Below, one piece after another: positions 21,901 to 22,251 of a stretch of DNA of 22,251 nucleotides; position 1 is the stretch's first letter; each line of letters begins with the position of its first letter. The position numbers and the translations under genes are program-made. Location of the stretch: the NCBI GenBank assembly GCA_038248745.1, contig JBBRXC010000012.1, positions 1 to 22,251 of the forward strand. The letters are read 5' to 3'. The notes under the pieces are model-generated. The model did no database searches. It saw only the letters and a list, made by a program, of their open reading frames with translations, and was not told the DNA's origin. Source of the DNA: JAENWH01 sp038248745. GTDB taxonomy: Bacteria; Bacillota; Clostridia; Peptostreptococcales; Anaerovoracaceae.

Positions 21901-22251
21901 GCTCCCGATTCTGCTCCCGCTTCTGCTCCCGATTGCGCTCCCGCTTCTGCTCCCGATTCTGCTCCCGATTCTGCTCCCGATTTAGCTTTAGAAAGTACTT
22001 CAATTGGGTTTCTCAGATTTTTAAAGATAACCCCTTCCTCTTCCGCCTCAATAATTTCTATTTCATCAGCAGGCATTTCATCCTTTGTTCTTCTATAAAT
22101 ACTATAAACTTCAGTTGCACCAAGTCTTATCGCTGTTCTGCAGGCATCCATGGCTGTATTACCGCCGCCTACAATCGCAACTCTTTTCCCTATGTGAACC
22201 TGCTCTTTTTTTGCAACCCGCTCCAAAAACTGTATGCCGCCCAGTACCCCC
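18936..22251 (-). CDS. Formate dehydrogenase alpha subunit fused to a GltD-type NAD(P) module, 5' end outside the window
   Basis: The frame is open to the right edge. Numbering counts from the internal codon at 22226. Residues 1-240 are the back half of a GltD/thioredoxin-reductase-like NAD(P) and FAD module (VGGGNTAMD at 19-27, YRRTKDEMP, later PGVFAGGDC). A Cys-rich CLECGCHDYYEC segment follows, then two 4Fe-4S clusters (CIACGKCVRVC about 352, GCVGCGMCVAVCP about 392), then the molybdopterin domain with its own 4Fe-4S site (CTYCGVGC about 430). The metal ligand is Cys556 in HCARLCHS, codon TGC, so this is a Cys- and not a selenocysteine-type enzyme. It would oxidise formate or reduce CO2 in the cytoplasm with electrons passed to NAD(P) or ferredoxin. 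Oddity: nine SGAE-type units (83-118) are inserted in the NAD(P) domain. A related bis-MGD oxidoreductase with another substrate is possible. Confidence 0.88.
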   Translation of the reverse strand, partial: GVLGGIQFLERVAKKEQVHIGKRVAIVGGGNTAMDACRTAIRLGATEVYSIYRRTKDEMPADEIEIIEAEEEGVIFKNLRNPIEVLSKAKSGAESGAESGAEAGAQSGAEAGAESGAEAGAQSGAEAKFEAGTESEEKSVALKIILQVMTLGEPDETGRRSPVAVEGMLEELEIDTLILAVGQAVDPLDLGGVARTKKGGIAYDQNTYMTSIPGVFAGGDCGNDKISIAIEAIADARKAATCIELYLQGKEIKLEKPTLVEFDSLAMATFDDREWLCRPKMDQLTPEIRKNNFREIIMGHTEEAAKQEASRCLECGCHDYYECKLIDYAHQFGVSRASLHGPVEILKIDDEHDFIRRDPNKCIACGKCVRVCQERMQIGAQGDLPDENANAEPTYKETLEDRGCVGCGMCVAVCPTGALEGKGKYPAAYWETEKTKTTCTYCGVGCQMNLLTKWGKVVGVEPADGIANQGMLCVKGRFAYDFINHKSRLTTPMIRKNGKLELATWNEALSLVADQIMDVKEKFGPDAIMGFSSAKVTNENNYLFQKFMRAAIGTNNVDHCARLCHSSTVSGLANTLGSGAMTNPIADVKKAELIFVTGSNTTETHPVMGAFIRQAVAKGTKLIVADPKRIPLAEDADIYLQMKPGTSVALTNGMLHVIFNEGLEDKKYIREHTVGVEELMATVEKYTPEYTGEICGLDPEDIIEAARMYATATSSYIAYAMGITQHINGTQNVISMSNLAMVTGNIGKIGAGVNPLRGQNNVQGACDMGALPGDYPGYQKVMNLATKEKFETAWGVNLDSKPGLTVTTVPEEILQGKVKLLYIMGENPMVSDPDTRHMEKALDKAFVVVQDIFLNETTEFADVILPSTCFAETEGTFTNTERRVQRVRKAVEPKGEAREDWQIVAALMNKIGYQSTYASAQDIYDEMRELTPSYKGISYERIEEEGLCWPCPAEDHPGTPVLHMAGPAIGKGVLVSVEHNPSPETMLADYPIILMTGRVLEHYHTRTMTKLTPQINEKYPENYIEINLEDAEKIGINDGDKVRVASLRGEIQTTAFLSTGLKAGTAFMPFHFGEGANVLTDAEALDPTSKIPGFKQTGINISPL
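21877..21984 (-). repeat. 12-bp coding minisatellite, nine units, inside the formate dehydrogenase gene
   Basis: Nine consecutive 12-bp units begin gctcccg on the plus strand and end attct, cttct, attgc or attta. They encode SGAE, AGAE or AGAQ. Units alternate so that a 24/48-bp higher order is visible. Degenerate units continue on the 3' coding side (EAKFEAGTESEEKS, about residues 118-131). The segment sits where family members have only a short loop between NPIEV and the strand leading to MTLGEPDETGRRSPV. Confidence 0.95.

Overview
The window reads as chromosomal DNA of a low-GC, strictly anaerobic member of the Firmicutes, most likely class Clostridia. The evidence is an AT-rich composition with strong AGGAGG-type ribosome binding sites, a glgC/glgD pair of the kind found in Firmicutes, a rubredoxin-like protein, a molybdopterin formate dehydrogenase fused to a GltD-type NAD(P) module, and a CoA-disulfide-reductase/rhodanese/TusA/DsrE-like fusion typical of anaerobes. 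No phage, transposase, plasmid or CRISPR gene is present. Genus cannot be decided from the sequence alone.

Layout. (1) At 1-761 (+) is the 3' part of an MBL-fold hydrolase. Everything after it lies on the minus strand. (2) At 814-4368 are a membrane diguanylate cyclase, a two-gene unit (TIGR00300/ornithine-cyclodeaminase-like protein plus a rubredoxin-like zinc-ribbon protein) and an unrecognised two-helix membrane protein. (3) At 4369-5108 is a gene-free AT-rich stretch with a cluster of acgtata-type motifs and a ten-copy 24-bp tandem array. (4) At 5109-5786 is a six-gene tRNA operon, transcribed Met-Val-Asp-His-Gln-Cys, with a textbook promoter and terminator. (5) At 5840-8449 is the four-domain disulfide reductase, ending in a hairpin beside a short tandem repeat. 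(6) At 8533-18578 is a complete glycogen operon, transcribed glgB-glgP-glgC-glgD-glgA-GH13 amylase. (7) At 18622-18945 is a 324-bp spacer packed with five inverted repeats. (8) From 18936 to the right edge is the formate dehydrogenase alpha subunit, whose 5' end lies outside the window.

The glycogen genes form a closed cycle. GlgC, with GlgD as partner, makes ADP-glucose. GlgA elongates and GlgB branches. GlgP and the GH13 enzyme take the polymer apart. They look like one transcription unit driven from a promoter just upstream of glgB, whose -35 box sits in the end of a 75-bp palindrome.

The most unusual signals are not genes. They are a nine-unit 12-bp minisatellite inserted in frame in the NAD(P)-binding domain of the formate dehydrogenase; the stacked near-perfect palindromes between fdh and glgB, two of which carry consensus DnaA boxes; and the 24-bp array downstream of the tRNA operon. 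All functional statements about these repeats are inference.
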